Positions 6,306 through 14,339 of a DNA stretch of 16,898 bases are shown in pieces. Every line of letters begins with the position of its first letter. Positions within the stretch are counted from its first letter, which is position 1. The DNA lies in contig JAKJEP010000026.1 in assembly GCA_022705365.1 (NCBI GenBank), forward strand, positions 1 through 16,898. The letters run 5' to 3'. A program made the position numbers and the translations under genes. The notes beneath the pieces were generated by a model. That model was not told the origin of the DNA. It saw nothing but the letters and a program-made list of their open reading frames with translations, and searched no databases. This stretch comes from Planctomycetota bacterium (GTDB lineage Bacteria; Planctomycetota; Phycisphaerae; Sedimentisphaerales; SM23-30).

Positions 6306-9068
6306 TTAGTTCTTTTGATACACAATGATCGCCGAACCGGGCTGGGAGGAGATCGTGACCGGCAGGCCGGGGTTCATCAGGCTGGCACCGGTTTCCGTGG
6401 TTACGGCGGCGGTGTCCAGATTGGTCAGGGTATAAACGGCATTCCATTCCAGGCCCTTCAGTTTCAACGGCATGGCACCGGTGGTACTCTGGGGGCGGCG
6501 GAAGGCCTGCACCAGGCCCCGGCCCCGGGCAGGATCATAATACTGCCAGGCGATCCAGGTATTGTCTGCAATGCTATACTCCGTCAGAGGATAAAAGTCG
6601 CTGCGGTAGAGGTCGCTGATCGAACGATACTGGTTCAGCATCTCTGTCGCGGGCGCCCAGATACCCGGATCGTTATGATTCAAGGCGGTAACGAAGGAAT
6701 TGCCCATGCCGCTGCGGAAATGATAGGGATCGAGCGAGACCGTGCCCAGGCCGATCAGGGGGACCCAGAAGGACAGGGCATACTGCATACTCTGGGCACT
6801 TTCGGAATACCACAGATGATCCGTCCGAGTGAACACCAGAGCGCGGCGGAGCATCTCAAAGTCGATTCGCCGGCCGCCGCTGGCACAATTGTCGATAATC
6901 AGGTTCGGATGATCGGCTTGCAGGGTGTCGAAATAATCGTACAGGCCCATTACGTAGCGGATTTCGTTCAGGCCCTGGCGGTCTGCCGCTTCGCCGGTCC
7001 GCCAGTAATAGACCGGGTGCATGTTAAAGTCGTTGCGATAGGCATCAATGCCGATATCGCCGATCATGCCGCTGAACTTGGCCTTGGCCCAGGCCAGGGC
7101 GGCGGGGTTGCCCAGATTCAAGAGCCGCCAGTTGCCGTTCTGCTGGTAGGCAACCTCACCAGGCATATTGGAGGGGGTCAGCAGCCATTCCGGATGGTTG
7201 GTATAGAGCCAGGAGCCGGGCATGACCCGTTCCGGTTCGAACCAGAGCAGGAATTTGTACCCGGCGTTATGCGCCGCATCCGCCACCGGATCCATACCGT
7301 TGGGATACCGCGCGGGATCGGGTTCCCAGGTCCCCACGCTCGTCCAGGAGGTGCTGCCATTCAAATCGTACCAACCCGCATCAATCCAGATATAATCCAC
7401 CGGATAATTATGATTGGCGGTATTGTTAATGAACTCGATCATATTTGATTCCGTGGTTGGATTGGGAGTAAGATCGAATCCATACATTCCATGAACACTG
7501 GCCCCCACGAACGGCTCAGACGGTGAACCGCCCGGCTGGGGGGAATAATGAGCCAGCAGGAAGCGCCGGAACTGGTTGTGGCCCCGCTGCCGGTCGCCGC
7601 CCCAGAACAGCAGCATGACCGAGGGCATGCGAATCTGTTCGCCGGGAAAGAGCCGAAAATGAGCCAGTTCCAGGCCTGCGCGGAAATTCAGGCTGGCGGC
7701 GCTATATTTGTGGAAGGACGCGGCCCATTGCCCGGTCCAGCCGATGGCGAGCATGGTTCCGGTCTGGTCCGGTTTTTCCAGGTTAAAGAAAGGCAAAACA
7801 CCATCGGAGGGCCGGCCGCCAAAGGGGGTAAAGCTCCTGCTCGATTCTGTCGTCATTGTTATCTGTTTAGGCTGGAAATCCGTGGCAATCGCGGTGCTGC
7901 CGTCGGCGTAATGCAGGGTGAAATTTCCGGCGGCGTTACTGGGACAATCGAAATCGGCAGATTTTATGTCTTCTAAAATAGGGGTGTTCTGGCCGCTGGT
8001 GTTTTTGTAATAGACTACCCACTCGACTGCCGGATAATCCTGGTATTCGGTGGCCACGCATTTGACTTCCAGGCCGGTGGCCGGGTCCAGATACGTCACG
8101 GTATGCCGGGTTCTCTGCGAATCCAGAACCACGGACTGCTGGGTTTTCTGCCAGTTGGCCAGCAGGCTGAGGGAGGATACACCGTTATACACGAAGGAGA
8201 TCGGGGGCACGGAATGGGCGGAAGCGAACTTGTCCTGCACCCATTGCCGGGCCTTTGCCATTTCCTCGGCGGCAATGATGTCCTCAATATTCTCACAACT
8301 CTCATTAGCGGCATCGTAACAGAGCAGCCAGTTCTGAACAAAAAACACCAAATCCTGCAAATCGACATAACAATCACGGTTAAAGTCCTGCGGCAAATTT
8401 TCACTGCAAACCGGATCCCCCTCCGTCAGCTCAAAGCCGTTGACACAGCTGAGACCAATCCCCAGGTCATCCTGCGCTAAATCAATTACAATCCGTCCGT
8501 TGCTATCGGCCACAATCCCCTGGAGAATTCCCTCGTTGGCCACCCCCATACTCAGGTTCAGCGGCCCCACCCCATTGGCCATCCAGATGGCGCCCAGGCC
8601 GTCATGGCCGTTATTGCCGTAGCCGGCCAGATTATAGGACTGGCCCGGCACCAGGCCGCCAATGGTGATAGTGGCATGCGGACTGGCAGGCCCCAGAATA
8701 TAATCGCGGGTGACATGGTTGCCCACATCCGGATCAAACCAGTCCGCCCCGATAAATCCGTTCAGGGTTACGGAAATATTGGAAACGGTCTGGCCGTCTT
8801 CATAGTAAAGGGCAGGAGCCGGTCCGGGAAAGTATAAACCAATTATATTGGGTGTCTGGGCCGAAACTTCCAGACCATTCCAAAAATTACCTGGACCAAA
8901 CAGCCCTTCATCAGACGTAGTGGCCTGCGCGTTATCCACCCGGCCATTTCCGGGATTATCTTCCGTATTATATCCGTTAAAGTCCACCCGCAAAACTTCG
9001 GCATGGGTAAACGATAAGCCCCAAAGGGAAATCAGGATGGCAAAAACAAGGGGTTTGGTAAGATTCAT
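6306..9068 (-). CDS. Secreted GH36 alpha-galactosidase (melibiase) with N-terminal beta domain and internal dockerin-like module
   Basis: 920 residues. The signal peptide is 1-23 (hydrophobic core, THA before E24), so the enzyme is exported. Residues 24-220 are a glycine-rich beta domain I do not recognise. Residues 228-250 hold a single EF-hand dockerin-like module (D228, N230, D232, D236, D239, then NWLLC) with cysteines at 221, 233, 250 and 258. From about 290 to 920 the protein is GH36: WIDAGWY (561-567), WFEPERV (609-615), YRNDFN with probable nucleophile D680, CASGGRRIDFEML (728-740) and probable acid/base D750 in TRTDHL. The expected reaction is hydrolysis of terminal alpha-galactosyl residues with retention. 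The ATG at 9068 has AAGGAG 7-8 nt upstream; the TTG at 9089 overlaps that site and is rejected. It leads an apparent two-gene unit with the metallophosphoesterase. Confidence 0.95.
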   Translation of the reverse strand: MNLTKPLVFAILISLWGLSFTHAEVLRVDFNGYNTEDNPGNGRVDNAQATTSDEGLFGPGNFWNGLEVSAQTPNIIGLYFPGPAPALYYEDGQTVSNISVTLNGFIGADWFDPDVGNHVTRDYILGPASPHATITIGGLVPGQSYNLAGYGNNGHDGLGAIWMANGVGPLNLSMGVANEGILQGIVADSNGRIVIDLAQDDLGIGLSCVNGFELTEGDPVCSENLPQDFNRDCYVDLQDLVFFVQNWLLCYDAANESCENIEDIIAAEEMAKARQWVQDKFASAHSVPPISFVYNGVSSLSLLANWQKTQQSVVLDSQRTRHTVTYLDPATGLEVKCVATEYQDYPAVEWVVYYKNTSGQNTPILEDIKSADFDCPSNAAGNFTLHYADGSTAIATDFQPKQITMTTESSRSFTPFGGRPSDGVLPFFNLEKPDQTGTMLAIGWTGQWAASFHKYSAASLNFRAGLELAHFRLFPGEQIRMPSVMLLFWGGDRQRGHNQFRRFLLAHYSPQPGGSPSEPFVGASVHGMYGFDLTPNPTTESNMIEFINNTANHNYPVDYIWIDAGWYDLNGSTSWTSVGTWEPDPARYPNGMDPVADAAHNAGYKFLLWFEPERVMPGSWLYTNHPEWLLTPSNMPGEVAYQQNGNWRLLNLGNPAALAWAKAKFSGMIGDIGIDAYRNDFNMHPVYYWRTGEAADRQGLNEIRYVMGLYDYFDTLQADHPNLIIDNCASGGRRIDFEMLRRALVFTRTDHLWYSESAQSMQYALSFWVPLIGLGTVSLDPYHFRSGMGNSFVTALNHNDPGIWAPATEMLNQYRSISDLYRSDFYPLTEYSIADNTWIAWQYYDPARGRGLVQAFRRPQSTTGAMPLKLKGLEWNAVYTLTNLDTAAVTTETGASLMNPGLPVTISSQPGSAIIVYQKN

Positions 9069-9097
9069 TCTACAACTCCTTTTTGGCAAATAACTTA

Positions 9098-9188
9098 GAC
9101 GCCAGCGTCAAAAGCTCTTCGATCCCTTGTACTTGGGGAGCCAGAGCCGTTTTCGAATGTCCATATCGACTTTTGGCGGTTCCGTCAA
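9098..9188. repeat. Repeat R3, copy 1, in the GH36 leader
   Basis: It begins with a GACGC-CA-GCGTC palindrome (9098-9109) and ends with a 23-bp stretch (9166-9188) starting TCGACTTTTGGCGGTTCC. The same 23 bp, again preceded by GACGCCAG, lie at 11911-11963 upstream of the tRNA-Gly promoter. Here the two conserved parts are 56 bp apart; there they are 22 bp apart. It lies inside the predicted 5' leader of the GH36 transcript. Confidence 0.7.
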
Positions 9189-9229
9189 ATTATCTTTTGG
9201 CTGGCGAAGGTCATAGCTTCATGTCATCA

Positions 9230-9258
9230 ATTATAGTATTATTTCCCGGAAATGTCAA
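9230..9258 (-). promoter_or_regulatory. Consensus sigma70-type promoter of the GH36 gene
   Basis: On the minus strand: TTGACA (9258-9253), a 17-bp spacer, and TATAAT (9235-9230), a perfect match to consensus. An inverted repeat ATTTCC-C-GGAAAT (9241-9253) fills most of the spacer and could be a regulator site. The predicted start near 9223 leaves a leader of about 155 nt before the ATG. Confidence 0.7.
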
Positions 9259-9342
9259 TGCGTGTTGTCGCCGCCGGCAAAGTCGGTCTGCCGCGACGAG
9301 CGAAACGGAGTGGAGATAAAAGCGCTTCCAGCCGCACTATTC

Positions 9343-10605
9343 TCAGGCGGTTTGCCGGGCGCGCCGCCGGTGATAGGCATGATTCAGGGCCGGCAGGAAG
9401 AATTTCTGGCAAATCGCATCCCAGCTTACCTTCGCGGTAAATTCAGCGCCCCAAGCCAGCCGGGATTGCAGTTCTTCTTCGGAACGAGGCAAACGCTCCA
9501 GAATCATCCGTGCCACCTCCTCGCTGACGGCATGTTCGGTAATATCCCGATCTTTCTGGCCGATTGCCAAAATGCTTTCCAGGCTTTGCAGGCGACGTTC
9601 CGGATGGTCTGCCTGTGGGTAATCCGCAATCAAAATCGATGGGGGAAGATGGTTTCCTTCGATCCTTTCCAGCAGTCCCAGACAACCGCACGTGCGATTG
9701 AGTACCACCAAACCCCCGCCGGCCAGGGCTTCCAGGCTGGAGCAGCCAAACGGCTCATAAATGCTCTGCCCGAATTCCACATCGCTGCCCCGGCGAATAT
9801 CCCGGATATTCATCTCCAGACTGAGCGATTTTCCATCGGCCGCCGTATGCAAACCGCGTGAGTCAACCAGAATAACCTGGATATTTTTGGCCTGCGTATT
9901 GAATGCCTGCAACCCGGCGTAAAATGCGGCTTCACTATCCGGCAGGCGGCGGCCTTGTTCCCGAAAATCCACCGGCCATTTCCAGGGATCTTCCAGCGAA
10001 TCCGAATATTCCCAATCTTTGCCGCAGGGATTGGTGTGGAGCAAGAAGAGCAGGCCGCGTTTGCCCTCTTTCTGATACGCCTGGTCCAGATGCTCCAGAA
10101 CCCGAAGATCACGCCAGAGGCCCTTCTTCAGCCCCATTTGCGCTACATGTGTAAAAATGGTATCCGGGGTAAACCCCAGCCGGTTGCGGGCATATTCCTG
10201 CAATCTTTGCCGGCTGGCTTTTTTTTCCTCCAGGGTGCAGGACGGGGCGGATACTCCATAATAACTGATATCAATAGCCGCATTCTGAAAAAAGGGGCTT
10301 AAAAACCGCAGCTCGCCGGCCACCTGTTCACTGGCTGCTATGATATTATCGCAGTACCGGGCGGCATGAATTAGGGTATTCTGAAAAAAGAAATCCTGCG
10401 GGCCAAACACATCGCTCAGATAATAATCCCGCTGGCGGGAACAGTTCAGAGCCTGGTAAAACATCGTGTCATGGCCGGGATAATTTTCGACAATGCGGCG
10501 GGCCGTAGCCACCTGATGGGCATAAAAAACCGTCTTGTACGAACCCAGCGGATCCATGACGGCCGCCAGAATCGTGGGCAATCCCATGTAATCATGAGCG
10601 ATCAA
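9343..10605 (-). CDS. GT-B glycosyltransferase, glycogen-synthase-like, C-terminal part (split gene)
   Basis: 420 residues starting from a TTG whose TTGA overlaps the stop of the upstream frame. The opening IAHDYMGLPT corresponds to the HAHDW block of GT-B glycogen/starch synthase-like enzymes, and FYAHQ follows. The C-terminal Rossmann domain starts near THVAQMGLKKG (152-162) and carries the retaining E-x7-E motif, E284 and E292, in YEPFGCSSLEAL. The nucleotide-sugar donor is unknown. The protein cannot fold as a full GT-B enzyme without the part encoded at 10602-11096; adding one T to the TTTT run at 10604-10607 would fuse the frames into about 585 residues. Either a frameshift mutation, a sequencing error, or translational coupling explains this. 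274 bp separate it from the GH36 gene. Confidence 0.8.
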   Translation of the reverse strand: MIAHDYMGLPTILAAVMDPLGSYKTVFYAHQVATARRIVENYPGHDTMFYQALNCSRQRDYYLSDVFGPQDFFFQNTLIHAARYCDNIIAASEQVAGELRFLSPFFQNAAIDISYYGVSAPSCTLEEKKASRQRLQEYARNRLGFTPDTIFTHVAQMGLKKGLWRDLRVLEHLDQAYQKEGKRGLLFLLHTNPCGKDWEYSDSLEDPWKWPVDFREQGRRLPDSEAAFYAGLQAFNTQAKNIQVILVDSRGLHTAADGKSLSLEMNIRDIRRGSDVEFGQSIYEPFGCSSLEALAGGGLVVLNRTCGCLGLLERIEGNHLPPSILIADYPQADHPERRLQSLESILAIGQKDRDITEHAVSEEVARMILERLPRSEEELQSRLAWGAEFTAKVSWDAICQKFFLPALNHAYHRRRARQTA

Positions 10606-11096
10606 AACGCCGCTCCCACCGCTCGCAGGGCCGCCAGCGCCGCCGGTGCAAATTTCACATACGCTTCATAGTCCCGGTTTTTTTCATACCGAAGGCTTTC
10701 AATGCCGAATTCCTCATACAGCCAAGCCTTCAGGGCATTGACGGGAAGCAAATCCGCTTTTTCGGCATCAATCAAAAGAATTTCAGAATAGGGTTTCTTT
10801 TCCCCGGGCGCCCCCGGCAGCGGCCGATGCGCATATACGATCGCAACTCCGTATTTCCGCTCCACCTCCCGCAGCGGTTTTCCATAGGGATGCCGGACCT
10901 CGTCGGTGTGCGCGGAATACAGGATTTCCCCGTTTTGTTGGATCCACTCCAGCATGGTGTCATTCCCGCCGGCCATGGGACCGATAACGATCGATCGTTT
11001 CACCGCCTGATGATACCCGGCACTGCTCAGCAGCCCCGTAATAAATTCTCCGATTTCCCCCTGCACCGGTGCGTTTTCCGGTATCACATGAATCAC
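10602..11096 (-). CDS. GT-B glycosyltransferase, N-terminal part (split gene)
   Basis: 164 residues from a GTG. The opening IHVIPENAPVQGEIGEFITG is the N-terminal strand and glycine-rich loop expected for a GT-B fold, and the end FAPAALAALRAVGAAF is the helix that normally leads straight into the HDW-type block found at the start of the next frame. Its TGA overlaps the TTG of that frame. The start is uncertain: a perfect AGGAGG (11119-11124) lies 22 nt upstream of the GTG, too far, with no usable start codon at normal spacing, and an A6 run sits between them. A second indel there would join another frame beginning with ATG at 11145. One damaged or mis-sequenced gene is the simplest reading. 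Confidence 0.75.
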   Translation of the reverse strand: MIHVIPENAPVQGEIGEFITGLLSSAGYHQAVKRSIVIGPMAGGNDTMLEWIQQNGEILYSAHTDEVRHPYGKPLREVERKYGVAIVYAHRPLPGAPGEKKPYSEILLIDAEKADLLPVNALKAWLYEEFGIESLRYEKNRDYEAYVKFAPAALAALRAVGAAF

Positions 11097-11156
11097 TTTT
11101 TTCGGTAACGAACTCTAACCTCCTGGTTGCTGTCCAGTCGTTCATCCCTTCTTTCT

Positions 11157-11186
11157 ATTATAAACTCTAAAACGGGCCTGTGCCAA
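11157..11186 (-). promoter_or_regulatory. Promoter of the split glycosyltransferase gene
   Basis: Minus strand: TTGGCA (11186-11181), an 18-bp spacer, and TATAAT (11162-11157). The predicted start near 11150 gives a short leader that contains AGGAGG at 11119-11124. It is divergent from smpB. Confidence 0.5.
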
Positions 11187-11360
11187 ATCAACTTATGATT
11201 TTTTTAAAAGTTTTTTTTTCATAGCATCCCTATCATTTATATCTTAACCAGTTTGCCACAGTTATCTGACCTTTGCGGGCAATTGTCGACAAAACAAACC
11301 GTTTCTTTTTCAAAAAAATATGCTATACTTTATTTTTAATGATTGCAGCGTGGACACGAT

Positions 11361-11855
11361 ATGGCGAAAAAAACTGAAAATACCAGTAAATCGGCAGGCA
11401 AATTCACCCCGACGATTACCAATAAAAAGGCTCGTTTTGAATTTGAACTGCTGGAAAAATTCGAGGCCGGCCTGGTTCTGGTCGGCACCGAGGTCAAAAC
11501 CCTCCGGCAGGGCAAAGCCAATCTGGAAGAGGCCTTTGCCCGGATCCGCGATGACGAACTCTACCTGATGGGCTGCAATATCCCCATCTACGAATACGGC
11601 AATATCGCCAATCACGACCCGCTCCGCCCCCGGAAACTGCTGGTGCATCGCCGGGAAATGAAAAAAATCCAGACTAAATTAACCCAAAAAGGCTACACCC
11701 TGGTCCCCCTGCGGATTTATTTTGTCCATGGCCTGGCCAAAATCGAAATCGCCCTGGCCCAGGGCAAAACCCACGGTGATAAACGCCAGAAAGTCAAAGA
11801 CCGGGAAATGACCCGTGATATCAGCCGGGCCATGCAGAAAAAATTCCGGCGCTGA
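11361..11855 (+). CDS. smpB: SsrA-binding protein SmpB
   Basis: 164 residues, a normal size. SmpB binds tmRNA and brings it to stalled ribosomes for trans-translation. Family blocks are clear: FEAGLVLVGTEVKTLRQGKANLEE, NHDPLRPRKLLVHRREM, GYTLVPLRIYF, then the basic C-terminal tail ending KDREMTRDISRAMQKKFRR that enters the empty decoding site. The lysine-rich N-terminus is slightly extended. The ATG at 11361 matches the usual start although its ribosome site is weak; a TTG at 11343 would add six residues without support. A TATACT -10-like box lies at 11324-11329 with no good -35. The tmRNA gene itself is not in this window. Confidence 0.97.
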   Translation: MAKKTENTSKSAGKFTPTITNKKARFEFELLEKFEAGLVLVGTEVKTLRQGKANLEEAFARIRDDELYLMGCNIPIYEYGNIANHDPLRPRKLLVHRREMKKIQTKLTQKGYTLVPLRIYFVHGLAKIEIALAQGKTHGDKRQKVKDREMTRDISRAMQKKFRR

Positions 11856-11880
11856 ATCCGACCGGATTCGCCGATTTTTC
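11854..11880 (+). terminator. Possible rho-independent terminator of smpB
   Basis: GAATCC (11854-11859) pairs with GGATTC (11864-11869) across GACC, and a T5 run follows at 11875-11879. The stem overlaps the last bases of the stop codon. It is short, so strength is uncertain. Confidence 0.45.
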
Positions 11881-11910
11881 ATAACTGCCTGCAAATTCTA
11901 TGCTAATCAA

Positions 11911-11963
11911 GACGCCAGAGTGAGTTTTTGGATGACGAAATCGACTTTTGGCGGTTCCGTCAA
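11911..11963. repeat. Repeat R3, copy 2, upstream of tRNA-Gly
   Basis: GACGCCAG (11911-11918) and a 23-bp stretch (11941-11963) identical to 9166-9188. It ends 15 bp before the -35 box of the tRNA promoter. Confidence 0.7.
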
Positions 11964-11978
11964 TCAACGCAAAATTAC

Positions 11979-12007
11979 TTGACAGCGGGCCGCGTTTCTG
12001 CTAGATA
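11979..12007 (+). promoter_or_regulatory. Promoter of the tRNA-Gly gene
   Basis: TTGACA (11979-11984), a 17-bp GC-rich spacer, and TAGATA (12002-12007). The predicted start is about 9 nt before the mature tRNA. The GC-rich segment GCGGGCCGCG is immediately downstream of the -35 box. Confidence 0.65.
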
Positions 12008-12022
12008 TACGCAACCCGTTGT

Positions 12023-12093
12023 GCGGGCGTAGCTTAATGGTAAAGCTCCAGCCTTCCAAGCTGGCCATGTGGGTTCGATTCCCATCGCCCGCT
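12023..12093 (+). tRNA. tRNA-Gly (anticodon TCC)
   Basis: 71 nt forming a full cloverleaf: acceptor stem GCGGGCG (12023-12029) with CGCCCGC (12086-12092), discriminator T at 12093, D-arm AGCTTAATGGTAAAGCT, anticodon stem CCAGC/GCTGG around loop CTTCCAA with anticodon TCC at 12055-12057, and a T-arm containing GGTTCGATTCC. The 3' CCA is not encoded. A T-rich run (12092-12107) follows directly and probably ends transcription. Confidence 0.97.
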
Positions 12094-12412
12094 TTTCTTT
12101 TTTTTCGTCGCACCGAATTGCAACGCCTTATATAAACCCATATATAATAACAATTTATCGTTTTTTTTGCGGCATCGGTTTTTCATTTCTCTTTTCGCAC
12201 CATCCGGCGCCAACTCATACCGAAGAAACTGTTATTTCTGACTCTACGGCTGACGCGGCTGCTGCCCCCCCTTATCGGGACAAATCCTGCACAGCATACT
12301 CTACCTTGACTGATTTGTTTTCACGATGGTAAAAAACTTTACAGAAATCAGTTATAGAGACGTAATTCAAGGTATGGAAAAAGGACTGTTATTGTATCCT
12401 TGCCAAGTATTT
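12094..12412. other. Intergenic region without a gene
   Basis: It opens with the T-rich tail of the tRNA gene. It contains an 8-bp inverted repeat ACTGATTT (12309-12316) / AAATCAGT (12345-12352) with an inner GTAAA/TTTAC hairpin, placed about 60 bp beyond the stop of the minus-strand gene at 12413; it may help end that transcript. No coding frame with family resemblance or a convincing ribosome site was found. Confidence 0.5.
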
Positions 12413-14260
12413 TCAAGAGCCTGTGCCGGCCAGCCAGTTATCGGCCAGGAGGGCCAGGTCGAGCAGGTCCACGCAGCAGTCGGTGTTTAAATCACCCAGG
12501 GGGCAAATCTTGAAGCGATAGTCCCAGCCGTATGCGCCGCCGGAACTGGTGACCATCAGGTAGCCCAGAACATTGTCGCTGGAATCGTAAGCCCGCAAAT
12601 AGGTCTGGTAGTGCTCCAGAGGCTGGGATAGGGGCAGATCCGCGACATAGGAAAGATCCGCTGTTTCCGTATCGACTACGGTATTCTTACGGCCATACCC
12701 CAGCGGATGATCCCCATCCCGATAGATATCTATCTGGATCTGGTATTTGGATGCCTGAGGCATGGCGTCCCAGGCAAAGGGAAGGGGGGCACGATGGGTG
12801 GGATACTCCCCGATGCCGTGGGAATCGATGCGTTCGTTGTCCCAGGGATCGGTCATGTGCATCACGATCTGCATAGGGATAGTATGGTTCGAACGTTCGG
12901 CGGGGGTAAGATCGCCTGGCACCACATGTTCCTGCTGTCTGTAATTTCCCGGGAGGGTTTTGGTTGTTCCCATCACATGAAAAAAAACATCTATCATTAT
13001 CTCCGTGACAGGTACATTTCCAATCCAGTAGGCGCCGGTAGTATTGTCATAGGCGGTGGTCGTATTCAATGTTTCCATCGTAATCTGATCCCGTAACCAG
13101 AAGGCGGGGCTGACACTGGTGATACTGGACATGGGGATACCGGCATATTGTAACACTCCTGCCAGATTGCAATAGGCCAGGGAGGCGGCAAAACCGGTGG
13201 TGGAGGAGCGGGGGGTGGGATTGGCCACATTGTTTTCCTGGGTGGCAACGACATCCGGGCAGGGATAGTAACCGGAGCCAGCGGTTTCGAAGTAAAGGAA
13301 ATCGGGGCCGGTAATATCCGTGAATTTCAGGGTGAATGGCTGGGAAGCAAGCACTTCGATGAGGGGAAATGGGATCAGTACCTGAGTATAAGGCGGGCTG
13401 TTTCCTGCTATGGCTGGCAGGCTGACCTCCACCTCTGATTCAGCCAGCACCGAATCGGTGAAACCGGCAGATTGGCGGAGTTCTACGGTAAAATGGTATT
13501 CACCGGCGACCTTTCCGATCATCCGGACTGCCAGTTGATTGAAACTGCGGTCGATCTGGAAGCGAATCCCGCGCAGATCGGCCCGGTCCCCCCCGGTGCC
13601 CACCTGGTCACAGGCCAGGGCCGGCTCATCGGGAGTAACCAGCAGGATTTCGTGCAAGCTGCTGAAATCGGTATTATAACCGGAAGGCCACCTAATGGAG
13701 AAATAGGGCTGCGGTGAACCTATCATGATTCCCGCCCGAATAATCTTGTTTGCGGCTGTGTTCAGTTCCGCCAGGTCGAAGGTAACTTCCCAGAAGGTAT
13801 GGGCGTCAGCCTCCGCCGGAGTGGAGCCGAAGCCTCTGGCGAGAGAGGCGGTGGAGCCAGACAAGCCAGTGTAGGCTCCGGGTCCCAGATAATACTGCCG
13901 TCCCAGTGTATAAGAATCCGGAAGGAACGCATAATTGACATCCACATTGGGAGTAATCAGAAGGTCGCGGTCGCAGTCAAAAGTCATTGCGAAATAATCC
14001 GAAGCAGGCAGGGGATTCAGAAAGGTGTCGCTAATCGCATCAATCAGCAGATACAGTTTGGCGTCATCGTGCTGGGTCAGCAGGATGCAGTCGGGACCGG
14101 CCAGCCGGCCGGCGTAATCCCATTCCCCCGGCGAAACCACCCCGTCCAGAACGGGAGGAACGGCGGCGTAATGGCTTAGCATATCGACGGCAGCAGTAAT
14201 TTGCGCCAGGAACAACACGAAAATCCCGCAGAAATAACCCATGGATTTCTGATTCAGCAT
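12413..14260 (-). CDS. Secreted protein with CBM9-like domain, Fn3-like domain and C-terminal dockerin-like module
   Basis: 615 residues. The signal peptide is about 1-24 (hydrophobic 9-22, ending ITAA). Residues 33-205 resemble the CBM9-like/DOMON-type beta sandwich (PPVLDGVVSPGEW, then YLLIDAISDTF and YFAMTFDCDRD), often found on extracellular planctomycete proteins. Residues 210-488 are beta-rich and unrecognised. Residues 489-585 look Fn3-like (PLPFAWDAMPQASKYQIQI). Residues 586-615 are a single EF-hand dockerin-like tail: C586, D590, N592, D594, C595, C596, D598, D601, then NWL. No catalytic signature was recognised, so it may be a binding or structural protein. The ATG at 14260 has AAGGAG 8 nt upstream. 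It lies 230 bp downstream of the symporter gene on the same strand but has its own likely promoter. Confidence 0.85.
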   Translation of the reverse strand: MLNQKSMGYFCGIFVLFLAQITAAVDMLSHYAAVPPVLDGVVSPGEWDYAGRLAGPDCILLTQHDDAKLYLLIDAISDTFLNPLPASDYFAMTFDCDRDLLITPNVDVNYAFLPDSYTLGRQYYLGPGAYTGLSGSTASLARGFGSTPAEADAHTFWEVTFDLAELNTAANKIIRAGIMIGSPQPYFSIRWPSGYNTDFSSLHEILLVTPDEPALACDQVGTGGDRADLRGIRFQIDRSFNQLAVRMIGKVAGEYHFTVELRQSAGFTDSVLAESEVEVSLPAIAGNSPPYTQVLIPFPLIEVLASQPFTLKFTDITGPDFLYFETAGSGYYPCPDVVATQENNVANPTPRSSTTGFAASLAYCNLAGVLQYAGIPMSSITSVSPAFWLRDQITMETLNTTTAYDNTTGAYWIGNVPVTEIMIDVFFHVMGTTKTLPGNYRQQEHVVPGDLTPAERSNHTIPMQIVMHMTDPWDNERIDSHGIGEYPTHRAPLPFAWDAMPQASKYQIQIDIYRDGDHPLGYGRKNTVVDTETADLSYVADLPLSQPLEHYQTYLRAYDSSDNVLGYLMVTSSGGAYGWDYRFKICPLGDLNTDCCVDLLDLALLADNWLAGTGS

Positions 14261-14290
14261 ATCCTTCTCCTTTATCCTTTGTCGTACTTT

Positions 14291-14323
14291 TTTAAAAAAA
14301 CTCCCTGGTAGAATCTTTACCAG
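14291..14323 (-). terminator. Terminator- or attenuator-like hairpin upstream of the dockerin-like protein gene
   Basis: On the minus strand CTGGTA (14323-14318) pairs with TACCAG (14310-14305) across seven bases, followed by GGGAG and T7 (ending at 14294). It could end the symporter transcript. It also lies between the predicted promoter at 14340-14368 and the ATG at 14260, so it could act as an attenuator. The 4-nt gap between stem and U-run lowers confidence. Confidence 0.35.
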
Positions 14324-14339
14324 ACATATTTAAGCATTT

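Noticed and set aside
6315..7448. 377-residue plus-strand frame
   Set aside because: Antisense to the GH36 gene, low-complexity composition, no recognisable motif.
12069..12332. 87-residue plus-strand frame starting inside the tRNA gene
   Set aside because: It begins within tRNA-Gly, has no ribosome site and shows no family resemblance.
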